DNA from: Streptomyces gossypii
GTDB lineage: Bacteria; Actinomycetota; Actinomycetes; Streptomycetales; Streptomycetaceae
Length of the DNA stretch: 64,000 bases
Direction: 5' to 3'
Assembly: GCF_025165795.1 (NCBI RefSeq)
Contig: NZ_JAJAGO010000003.1
Location: 186,001 to 250,000, forward strand
The notes beneath the pieces were generated by a model. The model had not been told where the DNA came from. It did no database searches and saw nothing but the letters and a program-made list of their open reading frames with translations. Shown here in pieces: positions 44,639-55,777 of this stretch; the first letter of the stretch is position 1, and each line of letters begins with the position of its first letter. Made by a program: the position numbers and the translations under genes.

Positions 44639-45384
44639 TGGCCTCCGTGCCCGTGGGTTTGCCCGTCGGCGTTTCCGCCGTCCCCCCGCCCGCACGCCGC
44701 GATGCGCTGACCCGCCGCATACGCCTGCTGGTCGCCGCCTCGATCGCCTACAACGTCATCGAGGCGGCCGTAGCGCTCACCGCCGGAGTGCTTGCCTCCT
44801 CATCCGCGCTCATCGGCTTCGGGCTGGACTCGGTCGTCGAGGTCTCCTCGGCGGCGGCCGTCGCCTGGCAGTTCTCCGCACGGGAGCACGCGGTCCGTCA
44901 GGCCCGCGAGCGGACCACGCTGCGGATCATCGCCCTGTCCTTCTTCGTTCTCGCCGCGTATGTGGCCGCCGAGGCCGTACGGGCCCTGGTCACGGGCGGT
45001 GGAGCGGACGGTTCCCGCCCCGGCATCGTGCTCGCCGCCCTGTCCCTTGCGGTGATGCCGTTCCTGTCGGCCGCCCAGCGCCGGGCCGGGCGTCAGCTGG
45101 GCTCGGCCTCAGCGGTGGCCGACTCCCGGCAGACCCTGCTGTGCACCTACCTGTCGGCTGTACTGCTGGCCGGCCTGGTCGCCAACGCCGCTCTCGGATG
45201 GTCGTGGGCCGACCCGGCCGCCGCACTGGTCATCGCGGCTGTCGCGGTCAAGGAAGGCCGCGACGCCTGGCGGGGCGAGGGCTGCTGCGCGCCCTCGGCC
45301 GCGGGCGCCGCCCCGGAACTGGGGCACCGGGAGTCCGACGGCTGCGGCTGCGGGGCGGGCTGCAACTGCGACCCTGGGGCATGA
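44638..45384 (+). CDS. Cation diffusion facilitator-like metal transporter
   Basis: A 248-residue CDF-fold membrane protein with six helices. ASIAYNVIEAAVALTAGVLA, then SSALIGFGLDSVVEVSSAAA gives the first metal site (here with D in helix 2). The second site region is SAVADSRQTLLCTYLSAVLL, where the usual HxxxD is altered to DSRQTLLC. The short C-terminus is Cys-rich (GCCAPS; GCGCGAGCNCDPGA) in place of a CDF cytoplasmic domain. Coupled to its ArsR regulator; likely Cd, Pb or Zn efflux. Confidence 0.82.
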   Translation: MASVPVGLPVGVSAVPPPARRDALTRRIRLLVAASIAYNVIEAAVALTAGVLASSSALIGFGLDSVVEVSSAAAVAWQFSAREHAVRQARERTTLRIIALSFFVLAAYVAAEAVRALVTGGGADGSRPGIVLAALSLAVMPFLSAAQRRAGRQLGSASAVADSRQTLLCTYLSAVLLAGLVANAALGWSWADPAAALVIAAVAVKEGRDAWRGEGCCAPSAAGAAPELGHRESDGCGCGAGCNCDPGA

Positions 45385-45440
45385 CGACCATGGCGGAAAA
45401 CCGCCAGCTCCGCCTGCACCGGCCGCCTACGCTCCGGGCC

Positions 45441-45914
45441 ATGGATGCGCAGCAGAGCCGGGGTAGGACAACAGCTTCGGAGACCGTCCGGCGTGCCTGG
45501 CGAGCGTTCGCGAGCAGTGACGCGGAACAGATCGCGGCATGCTTCACCGAGGACGCGCAGTGGCTGGCCCCGGCGGGGAACGCGACAGCCGTCGCACTCG
45601 GCGTGCCGAGCCACATGAAGAGCAGGGAGGCGATCGTGCGCTTCCTCACCCTCGACTTCCCCCGGCTCTTCACCGAGGAGGTCGCGGTCTCCTTCCGGGG
45701 GTTCCACGCCGTTGGCGACGGTGATGTGGTCGTCGTGGAGGAGGCCATGGAGGCGACGTTGTCCAACGGCAACCGCTACAGCAACGACTACTGTTTCATC
45801 TTCGAACTGCGCGGCGGGCTGATCCACCGGGTGCGTGAGTACATGGACACGGCCCGCGGGGCCCGTATGGTCTTCGGCAGCCCAGATGGCAGCCCAGGCA
45901 GTGGCCTGGTCTGA
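45441..45914 (+). CDS. NTF2/SnoaL-like protein
   Basis: A 157-residue small cone-fold protein: VRRAWRAFASSDAEQIAACF, EDAQWLAPAG, then VVVVEEAMEATLSNGNRYSN and GGLIHRVREYMDTA. The pattern is the SnoaL/ketosteroid-isomerase-like family with unknown ligand. ATG at 45441 lies 7 nt after TACGCT, a leaderless pattern; an ATG at 45381 is in frame but less likely. Confidence 0.75.
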   Translation: MDAQQSRGRTTASETVRRAWRAFASSDAEQIAACFTEDAQWLAPAGNATAVALGVPSHMKSREAIVRFLTLDFPRLFTEEVAVSFRGFHAVGDGDVVVVEEAMEATLSNGNRYSNDYCFIFELRGGLIHRVREYMDTARGARMVFGSPDGSPGSGLV

Positions 45915-45943
45915 GCGGGCCGCGCGCCTGGATCAGGCCGTGC

Positions 45944-46741
45944 TCACACGATCTTCGGCATCTCGCCCTGCGTCGTGCCCGTGTCGATGACGGCGAAGGC
46001 CGCTCCCTGCGGATCGACGAGGGCTGCGAAGCGGCCGAAGGGGCTGTCCATCGGGCCGTAGACGAGCCGGCCGTCCTGTCCCTGGGCGCTCGACACCGCC
46101 GCATCGCAGTCCGGTACGGCGAAGAACACCTGAATATGGGGCGGCACTTCGGCCGGGTACTCATCGGGCGTCATCTCCATCCGGCCGAGCACCGGTTCGC
46201 CGTCGAGGTGGAGGACCCGGTAGTCCATCTGCATCTCCGGGTCTTCGATCCGCTTCATCTCGTAGGGGAAGACGCCGGCGAAGAAGGCGTCCGCCTTCTT
46301 CGGCTGGCGGGTGAACGCCTCGGCCCAGACGTACGAACCCGGTTCTCCGACCTTCTCGAAGCCCTTGTGGGTGCCCGGCTGCCACACGCCGAAGGTCACA
46401 CCCGACGGGTCCTGGGCGAGGCACATCGAGCCGAGCTCGCCCACCTCCATGGGCTCCACCAGCAGCCTGCCGCCGTGGTCACGGATCTCCGCCGCCGTTT
46501 CGGACACGTCCGGGGACGCGAGATAGAGACACCAGGCCGAACCCTCCTCCTGGCCGGGCATCGGCGGTGCGATGGCGGCGACTGCCTTGCCGTCCGAGTA
46601 CGCCTCCGTGTAGCCGCCGAACTCGGTGATCGCATCGGAGAAGGTCCAGCCGAGCACGGCACCGTAGAAACGCTTGGCGCCTTCGAGATCGCTGAACATC
46701 GCGTCGGCCCAGCACGGGTTGCCTGCCGTCATCGAGGTCAT
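45944..46741 (-). CDS. Two-domain VOC family protein
   Basis: A 265-residue tandem VOC protein of a common Streptomyces type: GNPCWADAMFSDLEGAKRFY opens domain one, SMCLAQDPSGVTFGVWQPGT ends it; YVWAEAFTRQPKKADAFFAG and FAALVDPQGAAFAVIDTG do the same for domain two. Homologues are called glyoxalase or hydroxylase-like without proven function. GGAAGGGGC lies before the ATG at 46741. Confidence 0.85.
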   Translation of the reverse strand: MTSMTAGNPCWADAMFSDLEGAKRFYGAVLGWTFSDAITEFGGYTEAYSDGKAVAAIAPPMPGQEEGSAWCLYLASPDVSETAAEIRDHGGRLLVEPMEVGELGSMCLAQDPSGVTFGVWQPGTHKGFEKVGEPGSYVWAEAFTRQPKKADAFFAGVFPYEMKRIEDPEMQMDYRVLHLDGEPVLGRMEMTPDEYPAEVPPHIQVFFAVPDCDAAVSSAQGQDGRLVYGPMDSPFGRFAALVDPQGAAFAVIDTGTTQGEMPKIV

Positions 46742-46939
46742 GGTCCGCCCCTTCCGGAGTGAGGTATGTCCCACTTGCTCACGTTAGGGGTGATCTGCAC
46801 GGCGGGCAGCCGGAAGGTGGCAGGCTCCCCGAGCTCGCCGCACCCTTCCCCGTTACCTCGGTCCTACAGGGATATCTACCATGCCCATGTGAGATATGCG
46901 TGCTTCACGCACTTAGGGTTCCGAGCGTACAGACAGAGT

Positions 46940-47130
46940 CGGCGCCTGGTGGGCCGCGCCGCCGAGATGATCGGTGTCACCCCCGGCTTCCTCCGGGTGG
47001 TCGGCGAAGCCGGTCTGTCGACGCCGCCTGCCGCATCGTCACGCTCGAGGATCAGCTCGCAGAGGCCCTGCACCGCAACGAGGAGCTGCGCGAATCCCGG
47101 GCGGGCTCTCGCGGCAACTCCGGATCCTGA
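46940..47130 (+). pseudogene. MerR-family regulator relic
   Basis: Two pieces of one regulator lie in different frames. GRAAEMIGVTPGFLRVVGEA matches the MerR helix-turn-helix start. About 20 bp later, in the next frame, VDAACRIVTLEDQLAEALHR then NEELRE matches its C-terminal coiled helix. The intervening 30-40 residues are gone. No function remains. Confidence 0.65.
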
Positions 47131-47439
47131 CCCGGAACCTCGTCCGGTGCGGGTGAATATCTAAGGCCGCAGACGCAGAAAACCAGTACCTCGCCCGGGC
47201 AGGATGTATGGCCTGGCAGGCCGGGCAATTGTGGAGCCCCGCTTCGCCGCTCCACCGTGCTACTGTTGACCTCAGTTGCAGTTGTGGTTCCCAAAGACTT
47301 CAAGTGCATTTGCCGGTCCGATTCCGGTGGATGCATTTTTGTATTTCCGGTGTCTTTATTTCCGGACGGGGTAATCATCGCGGCGACTCGTGGTCCGCAC
47401 AGTGCGGGCCCATGGGTACTGCCCCGAAGGAGATATGAA
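47131..47439 (+). promoter_or_regulatory. Upstream region and long 5' leader of the cold-shock gene
   Basis: TTGACC near 47266 may be a -35. The roughly 150 nt before the start codon are unusually T-rich for this genome (CATTTTTGTATTTCCGG, then CTTTATTTCCGG). Long leaders that refold in the cold are typical of csp genes. Confidence 0.5.
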
Positions 47440-47643
47440 ATGGCTACAGGCACCGTGAAGTGGTTCAACTCGGAAAAGGGCTTCGGCTTCATCGAGCAGG
47501 ACGGTGGCGGCGCTGACGTGTTCGCCCACTACTCGAACATCGCCGCCCAGGGCTTCCGTGAGCTCCAGGAAGGCCAGAAGGTCAGCTTCGACGTCACCCA
47601 GGGCCAGAAGGGCCCGCAGGCCGAGAACATCGTTCCCGCCTGA
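47440..47643 (+). CDS. Cold-shock protein (CspA family)
   Basis: A 67-residue single cold-shock domain that binds single-stranded RNA/DNA and melts RNA structure. RNP1 is KGFGFI and RNP2 is [26 protein letters not shown] is the standard N-terminus. AAGGAG lies 7 nt before the ATG. A strong hairpin terminator follows 20 bp after the stop, so it is monocistronic. A DEAD-box helicase gene comes next, a natural functional partner. Confidence 0.96.
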   Translation: MATGTVKWFNSEKGFGFIEQDGGGADVFAHYSNIAAQGFRELQEGQKVSFDVTQGQKGPQAENIVPA

Positions 47644-47662
47644 CGCTTGAAGCGTACGGCGT

Positions 47663-47698
47663 AGCTGGGGCCCGCACCCTCGGGTGCGGGCCCCAGCT
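47663..47698 (+). terminator. Strong hairpin terminator after the cold-shock gene
   Basis: AGCTGGGGCCCGCACCC and its complement GGGTGCGGGCCCCAGCT around a minimal loop, a 17-bp perfect stem, 20 bp after the stop codon. Confidence 0.85.
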
Positions 47699-48052
47699 CG
47701 TCGCGTTTACAGGCTTGCTCCACGCTTCACCTCCAGGTCCGCATGTCATGCGGCCTGACGGATTTCCCCATGGCGTGACCAGGCCGTGCTCTGCCGTCCC
47801 CGTGACGGGCAGACGCTCCGCCCCGTGGCTCCGGACACATGTCCGTCCGAGCCCCGATGATTCGGCACCGGCCGTTCTGTCCGGTGTGCGTCCGATCATT
47901 TCGACGCATCCGGATCCGACTGTTTCCTGTCGGCCCGCCGGTCCGTCATCGACCTCGTATTCATCTTTTCCTCGGTTCGTTCCTGCGATTCTCCGCGCTG
48001 CTCACTCGCATGGGGAATTCCTTGATACGTGCCGCATCAAGGAGGGTTCTCA
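47699..48052 (+). promoter_or_regulatory. Upstream region and leader of the helicase gene
   Basis: No gene seen. The last ~150 nt are pyrimidine-rich (TATTCATCTTTTCCTCGG), like the csp leader. AAGGAGGG precedes the ATG at 48053. A direct repeat-like GGCCTGACGG/GCGTGACCAGG patch near 47755-47785 has no clear meaning. Confidence 0.4.
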
Positions 48053-49594
48053 ATGAACCGCACACCTCGCAGAGACGACCGCTACTCCCGCCGAGGCGGC
48101 TCGGGCTCCGGCCGGAGCGCGGGCGGCTTCCGCTCACAGGCACCCAGCCGCTCCGGCTCGCAGGGCCGCTCCGGTGGCCCCAGCCGCTCGGGCGGCTCCG
48201 GGCGCCGTCCCGCAGCGCTGCAGGGCGAGTTCGCGCTGCCGGTCACCCACACCCCGGCCCTGCCCGCCGTCGAGGCCTTCGACGAGCTGGACATGCCGGC
48301 GCCCCTGATGGCGGCCCTCACCGCCCAGGGCATGGCGGTGCCGTTCCCCATCCAGGCGGCCACACTGCCGAACTCGCTGGCCGGTCGTGACGTGCTCGGC
48401 CGTGGACGCACCGGCTCCGGCAAGACCCTCGCCTTCGGCCTGGCCCTGCTTGCCCGGCTCGCCGGACAGCGCGCGGAGTCGCGCCAGCCGCTGGCCCTGG
48501 TCCTGGTCCCCACCCGGGAACTGGCCCAGCAGGTCACCGACGCGCTCACCCCCTACGCACGTTCGCTGAAGCTGCGGATGGCCACCGTCGTCGGCGGCAT
48601 GTCCATCGGCCGCCAGTCCAGCGCGCTGCGCGGCGGGGCCGAGGTCGTCGTGGCGACTCCGGGCAGGCTCAAGGACCTCATCGAGCGCGGCGACTGCCGC
48701 CTCGACCGGGTCGGGATCACCGTGCTGGACGAGGCCGACCAGATGGCCGACATGGGCTTCATGCCGCAGGTCACCCAGCTGCTCGACCAGGTACGCACCG
48801 AGGGCCAGCGGATGCTGTTCTCCGCCACCCTGGACCGCAATGTGGACCTGCTGGTCCGCCGGTACCTGCACGACCCCGTCGTCCACTCCGTCGACCCCTC
48901 GGCCGGTGCGGTGACCACGATGGAGCATCACCTGCTGCATGTGCACGTCTCCGACAAGTACGCCACCACCACCGAGATCGCCGCTCGTGACGGCCGGGTG
49001 CTGATGTTCCTGGACACCAAGCACGCAGTGGACAAGCTCACCCGACACCTGCTGAACAGCGGCGTACGGGCGGCAGCGCTGCACGGTGGCAAATCCCAGC
49101 CGCAGCGCACCCGCACCCTGACGCAGTTCAAGACCGGCCTCGTCACCGTGCTGGTCGCCACCAACGTGGCGGCCCGCGGCATCCACGTCGACAACCTCGA
49201 CCTCGTCGTGAACGTCGACCCGCCCAGCGACCACAAGGACTACCTGCACCGCGGCGGCCGTACCGCCCGGGCCGGTGAGTCCGGCAGCGTCGTCACGCTG
49301 GTGCTGCCCAACCAGCGCCGCGAGATGTCCCGGCTGATGGCCACCGCGGGCATCACCCCGCAGTCCGCCCAGGTCCGCTCCGGCGAGGCCGAGCTGACCC
49401 GGATCACCGGCGCCCAGGCCCCCTCCGGTGTACCCGTCACCATCGCAGCGCCCGCCCCCGAGCGCGCGAAGCGCAGCAGCGCCTCCTCACGCGGGCGGCG
49501 CAGCCGCCCCGCCCAGGCCCGGCGCGACGCAGGAACGGGCAGGGTGCCGACCGGCACGGTGCCGCGGCAGGCCCGGCGCGGTGCCGCCGCGTAG
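48053..49594 (+). CDS. DEAD-box RNA helicase
   Basis: A 513-residue RNA helicase with an Arg/Ser/Gly-rich N-terminal tail (about 60 residues) and all core motifs: GRGRTGSGKT (I), PTREL (Ia), LDEADQM (II), FSATL (III), ATNVAARGIHVD (V) and HRGGRTAR (VI). The C-terminal ~70 residues are basic (RSSASSRGRRSRPAQARR). Position after a cold-shock gene suggests a CsdA/RhlE-like role in unwinding RNA at low temperature or in ribosome assembly. Confidence 0.95.
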   Translation: MNRTPRRDDRYSRRGGSGSGRSAGGFRSQAPSRSGSQGRSGGPSRSGGSGRRPAALQGEFALPVTHTPALPAVEAFDELDMPAPLMAALTAQGMAVPFPIQAATLPNSLAGRDVLGRGRTGSGKTLAFGLALLARLAGQRAESRQPLALVLVPTRELAQQVTDALTPYARSLKLRMATVVGGMSIGRQSSALRGGAEVVVATPGRLKDLIERGDCRLDRVGITVLDEADQMADMGFMPQVTQLLDQVRTEGQRMLFSATLDRNVDLLVRRYLHDPVVHSVDPSAGAVTTMEHHLLHVHVSDKYATTTEIAARDGRVLMFLDTKHAVDKLTRHLLNSGVRAAALHGGKSQPQRTRTLTQFKTGLVTVLVATNVAARGIHVDNLDLVVNVDPPSDHKDYLHRGGRTARAGESGSVVTLVLPNQRREMSRLMATAGITPQSAQVRSGEAELTRITGAQAPSGVPVTIAAPAPERAKRSSASSRGRRSRPAQARRDAGTGRVPTGTVPRQARRGAAA

Positions 49595-49650
49595 TTCCGC
49601 CTGACGCGGCACTGGTGTGCCGCACCAGGCCCTGTCCGGCCCAGCACGTT

Positions 49651-49696
49651 CACAGGAGGCGCCGCCCGGCACACGAGCCGGGCGGCGCCTCCTGTG
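49651..49696 (+). terminator. 20-bp-stem terminator after the helicase gene
   Basis: CACAGGAGGCGCCGCCCGGC, loop ACACGA, then its exact complement ending at 49696: an unusually long perfect stem, 57 bp after the stop. It also separates the convergent ArsR gene and may act on both strands. Confidence 0.85.
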
Positions 49697-49742
49697 CGCG
49701 GTGCGCTCCCCGGGCGCGGCCCGCTCGGGGAGCGCATTCGGG

Positions 49743-50099
49743 TCAGTCGTGGGGCGGCAGGTCTCCGAGCTGGTGGTCGGCGACGCCGAGTGCCTCGTCG
49801 ACAAGGCGCTTGAGGTGGCCGTGGCGCAGCGCGTAGACGACACGGCGTCCCTCTTTGCGGGTGGTGACGAGACCGGCCAGACGCAGGCGGGCCAGATGCT
49901 GGCTCACTGAGGGCCGGGCCACCCCGCACGCCTCGGTGAGGGTGCTGACATCGGCTTCGCCCTCGGCGAGACGCTCCAGGAGGGCCAGACGTGTGCGGTC
50001 CGCCAGCAGCCCCAGGACGTCTGCGGCCACCGCGTACCGCTCGCTTTTGTCCCGCTGTTGCGGGACCTGTGCACCTGATAGGTGCATGCGTGCACTCAT
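49743..50099 (-). CDS. ArsR/SmtB-family metalloregulator
   Basis: A 118-residue repressor. DVLGLLADRTRLALLERLAE then VSTLTEACGVARPSVSQHLA and RLRLAGLVTTRKEGRRVVYA form the winged helix. The C-terminal helix HGHLKRLVDEALGVADHQLG with His and Asp residues suits an alpha5-type Zn site as in SmtB/CzrA. It is divergent from a CDF transporter and probably represses it until Zn, Co or Ni binds. Confidence 0.88.
   Translation of the reverse strand: MSARMHLSGAQVPQQRDKSERYAVAADVLGLLADRTRLALLERLAEGEADVSTLTEACGVARPSVSQHLARLRLAGLVTTRKEGRRVVYALRHGHLKRLVDEALGVADHQLGDLPPHD
50070..50086. promoter_or_regulatory. ArsR operator palindrome
   Basis: TGCACCT-GAT-AGGTGCA, a perfect 7-3-7 inverted repeat, overlaps the first codons of the ArsR gene and lies about 95 bp before the CDF start. 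CATAAT at 50103-50108 is a likely -10 for the CDF gene. Confidence 0.6.
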
Positions 50100-50179
50100 A
50101 CGCACATAATGAGGGGAGTGTGCGGCCGGTGTCCACCGGTTCGCCTTGCCGACCCCGATTCCGGAGCAGCTGAGCCGAG

Positions 50180-51352
50180 ATGAGCGAACCGAGCGACACC
50201 AGCACTCCCCACGCGCCCCACCGCACCGGCCACGCACACGGCCACAGCCACGAGCACGCCCACAGCCACGAGCACGCGCACAGCCACGCGCACGCGCACA
50301 GCCACGAACACAGCCGGGAACACGGCCACGCGCCCGGCCGGTGGGCGCGGTTCAGGCATCAGGTCACGCATCTGGTCAAGCCGCACAGCCACGAGGCCGC
50401 GGACAAGGTCGACTCGGCGATGGAGACCTCCGCCGAGGGCATGCGCACTCTGTGGATCTCGCTCGCCGTCCTGGGGTTCACCGCGCTTGTGCAGACCGTC
50501 GTGGTGCTGCTGTCCGGTTCCGTCGCACTGCTGGGCGACACCATCCACAACGCAGCGGACGCGCTGACCGCGCTCCCGCTCGGCATCGCCTTCCTGCTCG
50601 GGCGCCGGGCGGCCACCCGCCGCTTCACCTACGGCTTCGGCCGCGCCGAGGACCTGGCGGGCATCGTCATCGTCCTCACCATCGCCGCCTCCGCCGTGCT
50701 GGCCGGGTGGACCGCGATCGACCGCCTGCTGAACCCCCGGACGATCAGCTACCTGCCCGCGGTCGCCGCCGCCGCCGCGATCGGATTCCTCGGCAACGAG
50801 TGGGTTGCCCGCTACCGCATCACCACCGGCAGGCGGATCGGCTCCGCCGCGCTGGTGGCCGACGGCCTGCACGCCCGCACGGACGGCTTCACCTCACTGG
50901 CCGTGCTGCTGGGCGCGGGCGGGGCGGCGATCGGCTGGCCGCTGGCCGACCCGATCGTCGGCCTGCTGATCACTCTCGCCATTCTGGCCGTGCTGAAGGG
51001 TGCCGTCCGCGAGGTCTTCCGCCGCCTGATGGACGCGGTCGACCCCGCGCTGGTCGACTCCGCGGAGACCGCTCTGCGTGCCGTGGACGGTGTCGTGGAG
51101 GTGGGTGAGCTGCGGATGCGCTGGATCGGCCACCGGCTGCGGGCCGAGGTCACCATCGTCGTGGCCGGAGACCTCAGTGTCCGCGACGCGCACCGGCTCG
51201 CCGTCGAGGCCGAGCACGCTCTGCTGCACGCCGTCCCCCGGCTGACGGCCGCACTCGTCCACGCCGACCCCCATGCCGGCCACGACGACACGGACCCGCA
51301 CGCCCTGCTGGCCCACCACCACACCCACCCACGCGCTATCCGTGCGCGGTGA
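50180..51352 (+). CDS. Cation diffusion facilitator (CzcD/ZitB-like) with His-rich N-terminus
   Basis: A 390-residue metal/proton antiporter. The first ~50 residues are a histidine-rich tail built from repeats of GHSHEHAH-like units, probably a Zn/Co/Ni-collecting arm. Six helices follow with the metal-site motifs SVALLGDTIHNAADALTALP (HxxxD in helix 2) and ALVADGLHARTDGFTSLAVL (helix 5). The cytoplasmic domain ends VVEVGELRMRWIGHRLRAEV and another His-rich patch (DPHALLAHHHTHP). Divergent ArsR gene is the expected regulator. Its 3' end overlaps the convergent HMA gene by 17 bp. Confidence 0.93.
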   Translation: MSEPSDTSTPHAPHRTGHAHGHSHEHAHSHEHAHSHAHAHSHEHSREHGHAPGRWARFRHQVTHLVKPHSHEAADKVDSAMETSAEGMRTLWISLAVLGFTALVQTVVVLLSGSVALLGDTIHNAADALTALPLGIAFLLGRRAATRRFTYGFGRAEDLAGIVIVLTIAASAVLAGWTAIDRLLNPRTISYLPAVAAAAAIGFLGNEWVARYRITTGRRIGSAALVADGLHARTDGFTSLAVLLGAGGAAIGWPLADPIVGLLITLAILAVLKGAVREVFRRLMDAVDPALVDSAETALRAVDGVVEVGELRMRWIGHRLRAEVTIVVAGDLSVRDAHRLAVEAEHALLHAVPRLTAALVHADPHAGHDDTDPHALLAHHHTHPRAIRAR

Positions 51353-51551
51353 TGAGCTCATAGCCCGCTTCTTCGACCGCCGCACGCACGTCGGCTATGT
51401 CGAGATCCCGGTCGCTGGTCACCGTGACCGTGTCGCATTCGACATCGACCGCGACGGCCGTGACGCCGGCGAGCTGTTCGAGCTCCTCGGTGATGAAGTC
51501 CGCGCAGTGGCCGCAGGCCATCCCGCTCACGGAGTAGCTGCTCTCTGTCAC
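51336..51551 (-). CDS. Heavy-metal-associated (HMA) domain protein, CopZ-like
   Basis: A 71-residue ferredoxin-like metallochaperone with the binding motif SGMACGHCADFI (MxCxxC) and EEAGYELITAHG at the end. Such proteins carry Cu(I) or other soft metals to P-type ATPases or regulators. GTG at 51551 overlaps the preceding SnoaL-like gene (GTGA), so both are made together. No P-type ATPase is in the window; the CDF gene is convergent. Confidence 0.9.
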   Translation of the reverse strand: MTESSYSVSGMACGHCADFITEELEQLAGVTAVAVDVECDTVTVTSDRDLDIADVRAAVEEAGYELITAHG

Positions 51552-51964
51552 GCCGACACCTCCCGCTCCTCCGGCACCTCGGCGGGGAGGGTGCGGGTGA
51601 GCATGTGCGCCTGGCGCATCCGCCCGTCCTCGGTGAATCTGCCGAACACGTACGTATCGATGGCGAAGGTCTTCTTGCGGTACCGGACGTGCAGGGTGGA
51701 GCGGGCGGCGATCTGCTCTCCGTCCACCAGTGCGTCGTGCACCTCCACGCGCAGGCTGGGCCGGTTCTTGCGCACCGGGCGGGTGTGCGCGATGAGTTTC
51801 TCGCGGTCCATCCGGAGGCCGTCGGCGATCTGGACGACGTCCGCCGTGTGATAGCGGTCGATGATCACGCCAGGATCTTCGCCGCTGTCCAGCAGGTCGT
51901 TGTGGAACGACAGGTAGAAGTCGGCGATGAACTGCTTCGGGCCGGTGTCGTTGAATGGGCTCAT
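51548..51964 (-). CDS. NTF2/SnoaL-like protein, partner of the HMA gene
   Basis: A 138-residue cone-fold protein: FIADFYLSFHNDLLDSGEDP, YHTADVVQIADGLRMDREKL, TLHVRYRKKTFAIDTYVFGR. Family is the SnoaL-like/ketosteroid-isomerase type; ligand unknown. GGGGAG lies 4 nt before the ATG at 51964. It is coupled to the HMA chaperone and divergent from a TetR gene that shares two operators with it. The pairing of an NTF2 protein with a metallochaperone is unusual. Confidence 0.8.
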   Translation of the reverse strand: MSPFNDTGPKQFIADFYLSFHNDLLDSGEDPGVIIDRYHTADVVQIADGLRMDREKLIAHTRPVRKNRPSLRVEVHDALVDGEQIAARSTLHVRYRKKTFAIDTYVFGRFTEDGRMRQAHMLTRTLPAEVPEEREVSA

Positions 51965-52001
51965 GGCGCTCCCCGTCACATAGCGGACTCGTGCCGCGAT
52001 C

Positions 52002-52053
52002 TCTTACACGCTGTAAGATATGCGGTGACCGTGAATTTTGACAAGGTGTAAAA
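52002..52053. promoter_or_regulatory. Two TetR-type operators
   Basis: TCTTACA-CGC-TGTAAGA (52002-52018, perfect) and TTTGACA-AGG-TGTAAAA (52037-52053, one mismatch) share the plan TTNACA-N3-TGTAA. Centres are 35 bp apart, filling the gap between the divergent SnoaL-like and TetR genes. Confidence 0.7.
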
Positions 52054-52054
52054 G

Positions 52055-52702
52055 TTGACCCCATCCCACCCCTCGGCCCCGCCCCCTCCAAGGAGCCGCC
52101 GCGCCGATGCCCGCCGCAGCCGGGCGTCCATCCTGGAGGCGGCGCTCCGCCTTCTGAACTCCCAGCCGGACGCCAGCGTCGAGGCCATAGCCACTGCGGC
52201 AGGCGTGACGCGGCAGACGGTCTACGCCCACTTCCCCTCGCGGGAGCAACTGCTGACGGTGGCCCTCGACCAGGTCACCGAGGAGACCGTCGCCGCGATG
52301 GACGCCTCCGACCTGGAAACGGGGCCGGCGGCGGACGCGCTGCTGCGTCTGCTGGACGCCGGCAGCCGGACGGCCCGGCGTTATCCCGGTCTGCTCCAGA
52401 TGACCGCCTCGCTGCCCGTGAGCGCGCAGGCGGATCACGCACGGCACGCACCCGTCGCCGACCGGCTGAGGCGGGTGATCGAGCGCGGTCAGCAGGCCGG
52501 GGAGTTCGACGGCCGGTTCTCTCCGGACTGGCTGGTGGCGGTCACCGTCAAGCTCGGTCACGCGGCGGCCGAGGAGGCCGACGCGGGCCGGATGTCCGAC
52601 GAGCAGGCGGCGGAAGCGCTCCACACCACGCTGCTCCGCGCGCTCGCCGCCCCCGCGCGCACCGCTCCGGCCGAGGCCACTCCACCACGTGTCCCCGGGT
52701 GA
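52055..52702 (+). CDS. TetR-family transcriptional regulator
   Basis: A 215-residue repressor. RRSRASILEAALRLLNSQPD, then SVEAIATAAGVTRQTVYAHF is the TetR helix-turn-helix, followed by a ligand domain of ordinary length. The only in-frame start I can find is TTG at 52055, immediately after the second operator, so transcription may be leaderless. It probably represses itself and the divergent SnoaL-HMA pair. Confidence 0.88.
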   Translation: MTPSHPSAPPPPRSRRADARRSRASILEAALRLLNSQPDASVEAIATAAGVTRQTVYAHFPSREQLLTVALDQVTEETVAAMDASDLETGPAADALLRLLDAGSRTARRYPGLLQMTASLPVSAQADHARHAPVADRLRRVIERGQQAGEFDGRFSPDWLVAVTVKLGHAAAEEADAGRMSDEQAAEALHTTLLRALAAPARTAPAEATPPRVPG

Positions 52703-52763
52703 GCTGCCTGCGTCCGCTTCGGCAAAAGGCGGTTCCGCGGCAGACGCCGGACCGGCTACAGTC

Positions 52764-52812
52764 GGTGGCACGGCAGACCGTTTCCGTACCGCTGGTGGTC
52801 TGCCGCACCACC
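52764..52812. other. Large imperfect stem-loop upstream of alaS
   Basis: GGTGGCACGGCAGACC pairs with GGTCTGCCGCACCACC (two mismatches) around a ~17-nt loop, between the TetR gene and alaS. It could terminate the TetR transcript or act in the alaS leader. I see no T-box motifs. Confidence 0.5.
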
Positions 52813-52971
52813 GATGTGAGCGACGGATCCGGAGTCATGGGTTACACCGTGGGGGCGCGAGCTATCTGCGTCGAGCTGGAGACCTGAGAACTTCCTCAGT
52901 CTCGTTCTCGGCCCGGCTCGGCGTGAGCACTGCCACCACCTTCCACGACTCCTCCGTGAGGCCATGCCGCC

Positions 52972-55638
<2,667 letters not shown>

Positions 55639-55667
55639 ATCTCCCCTCCCTCCCGGCCGGTCGTGGA

Positions 55668-55695
55668 CGGGGCCGGTGACCGTGCGCCGGCCCCG
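55668..55695 (+). terminator. Hairpin after alaS
   Basis: CGGGGCCGG, 10-nt loop, CCGGCCCCG: a perfect 9-bp stem 29 bp past the alaS stop. Confidence 0.65.
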
Positions 55696-55777
55696 CCCGC
55701 GAACCGCCTTGACTTAATCCTCGCTTCAAGTTTTACGGTGCTCATCTCAGCGATCATTCACAGGGAGCACCGATCAC

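Noticed and set aside
50225..50330. GCCACGAGCACGC-type tandem repeats as a possible CRISPR-like array
   Set aside because: They encode the His-rich tail of the CDF transporter; repeats are contiguous with no spacers.
52703..52971. T-box riboswitch in front of alaS
   Set aside because: A large stem-loop exists, but no T-box sequence or specifier-loop layout is visible.
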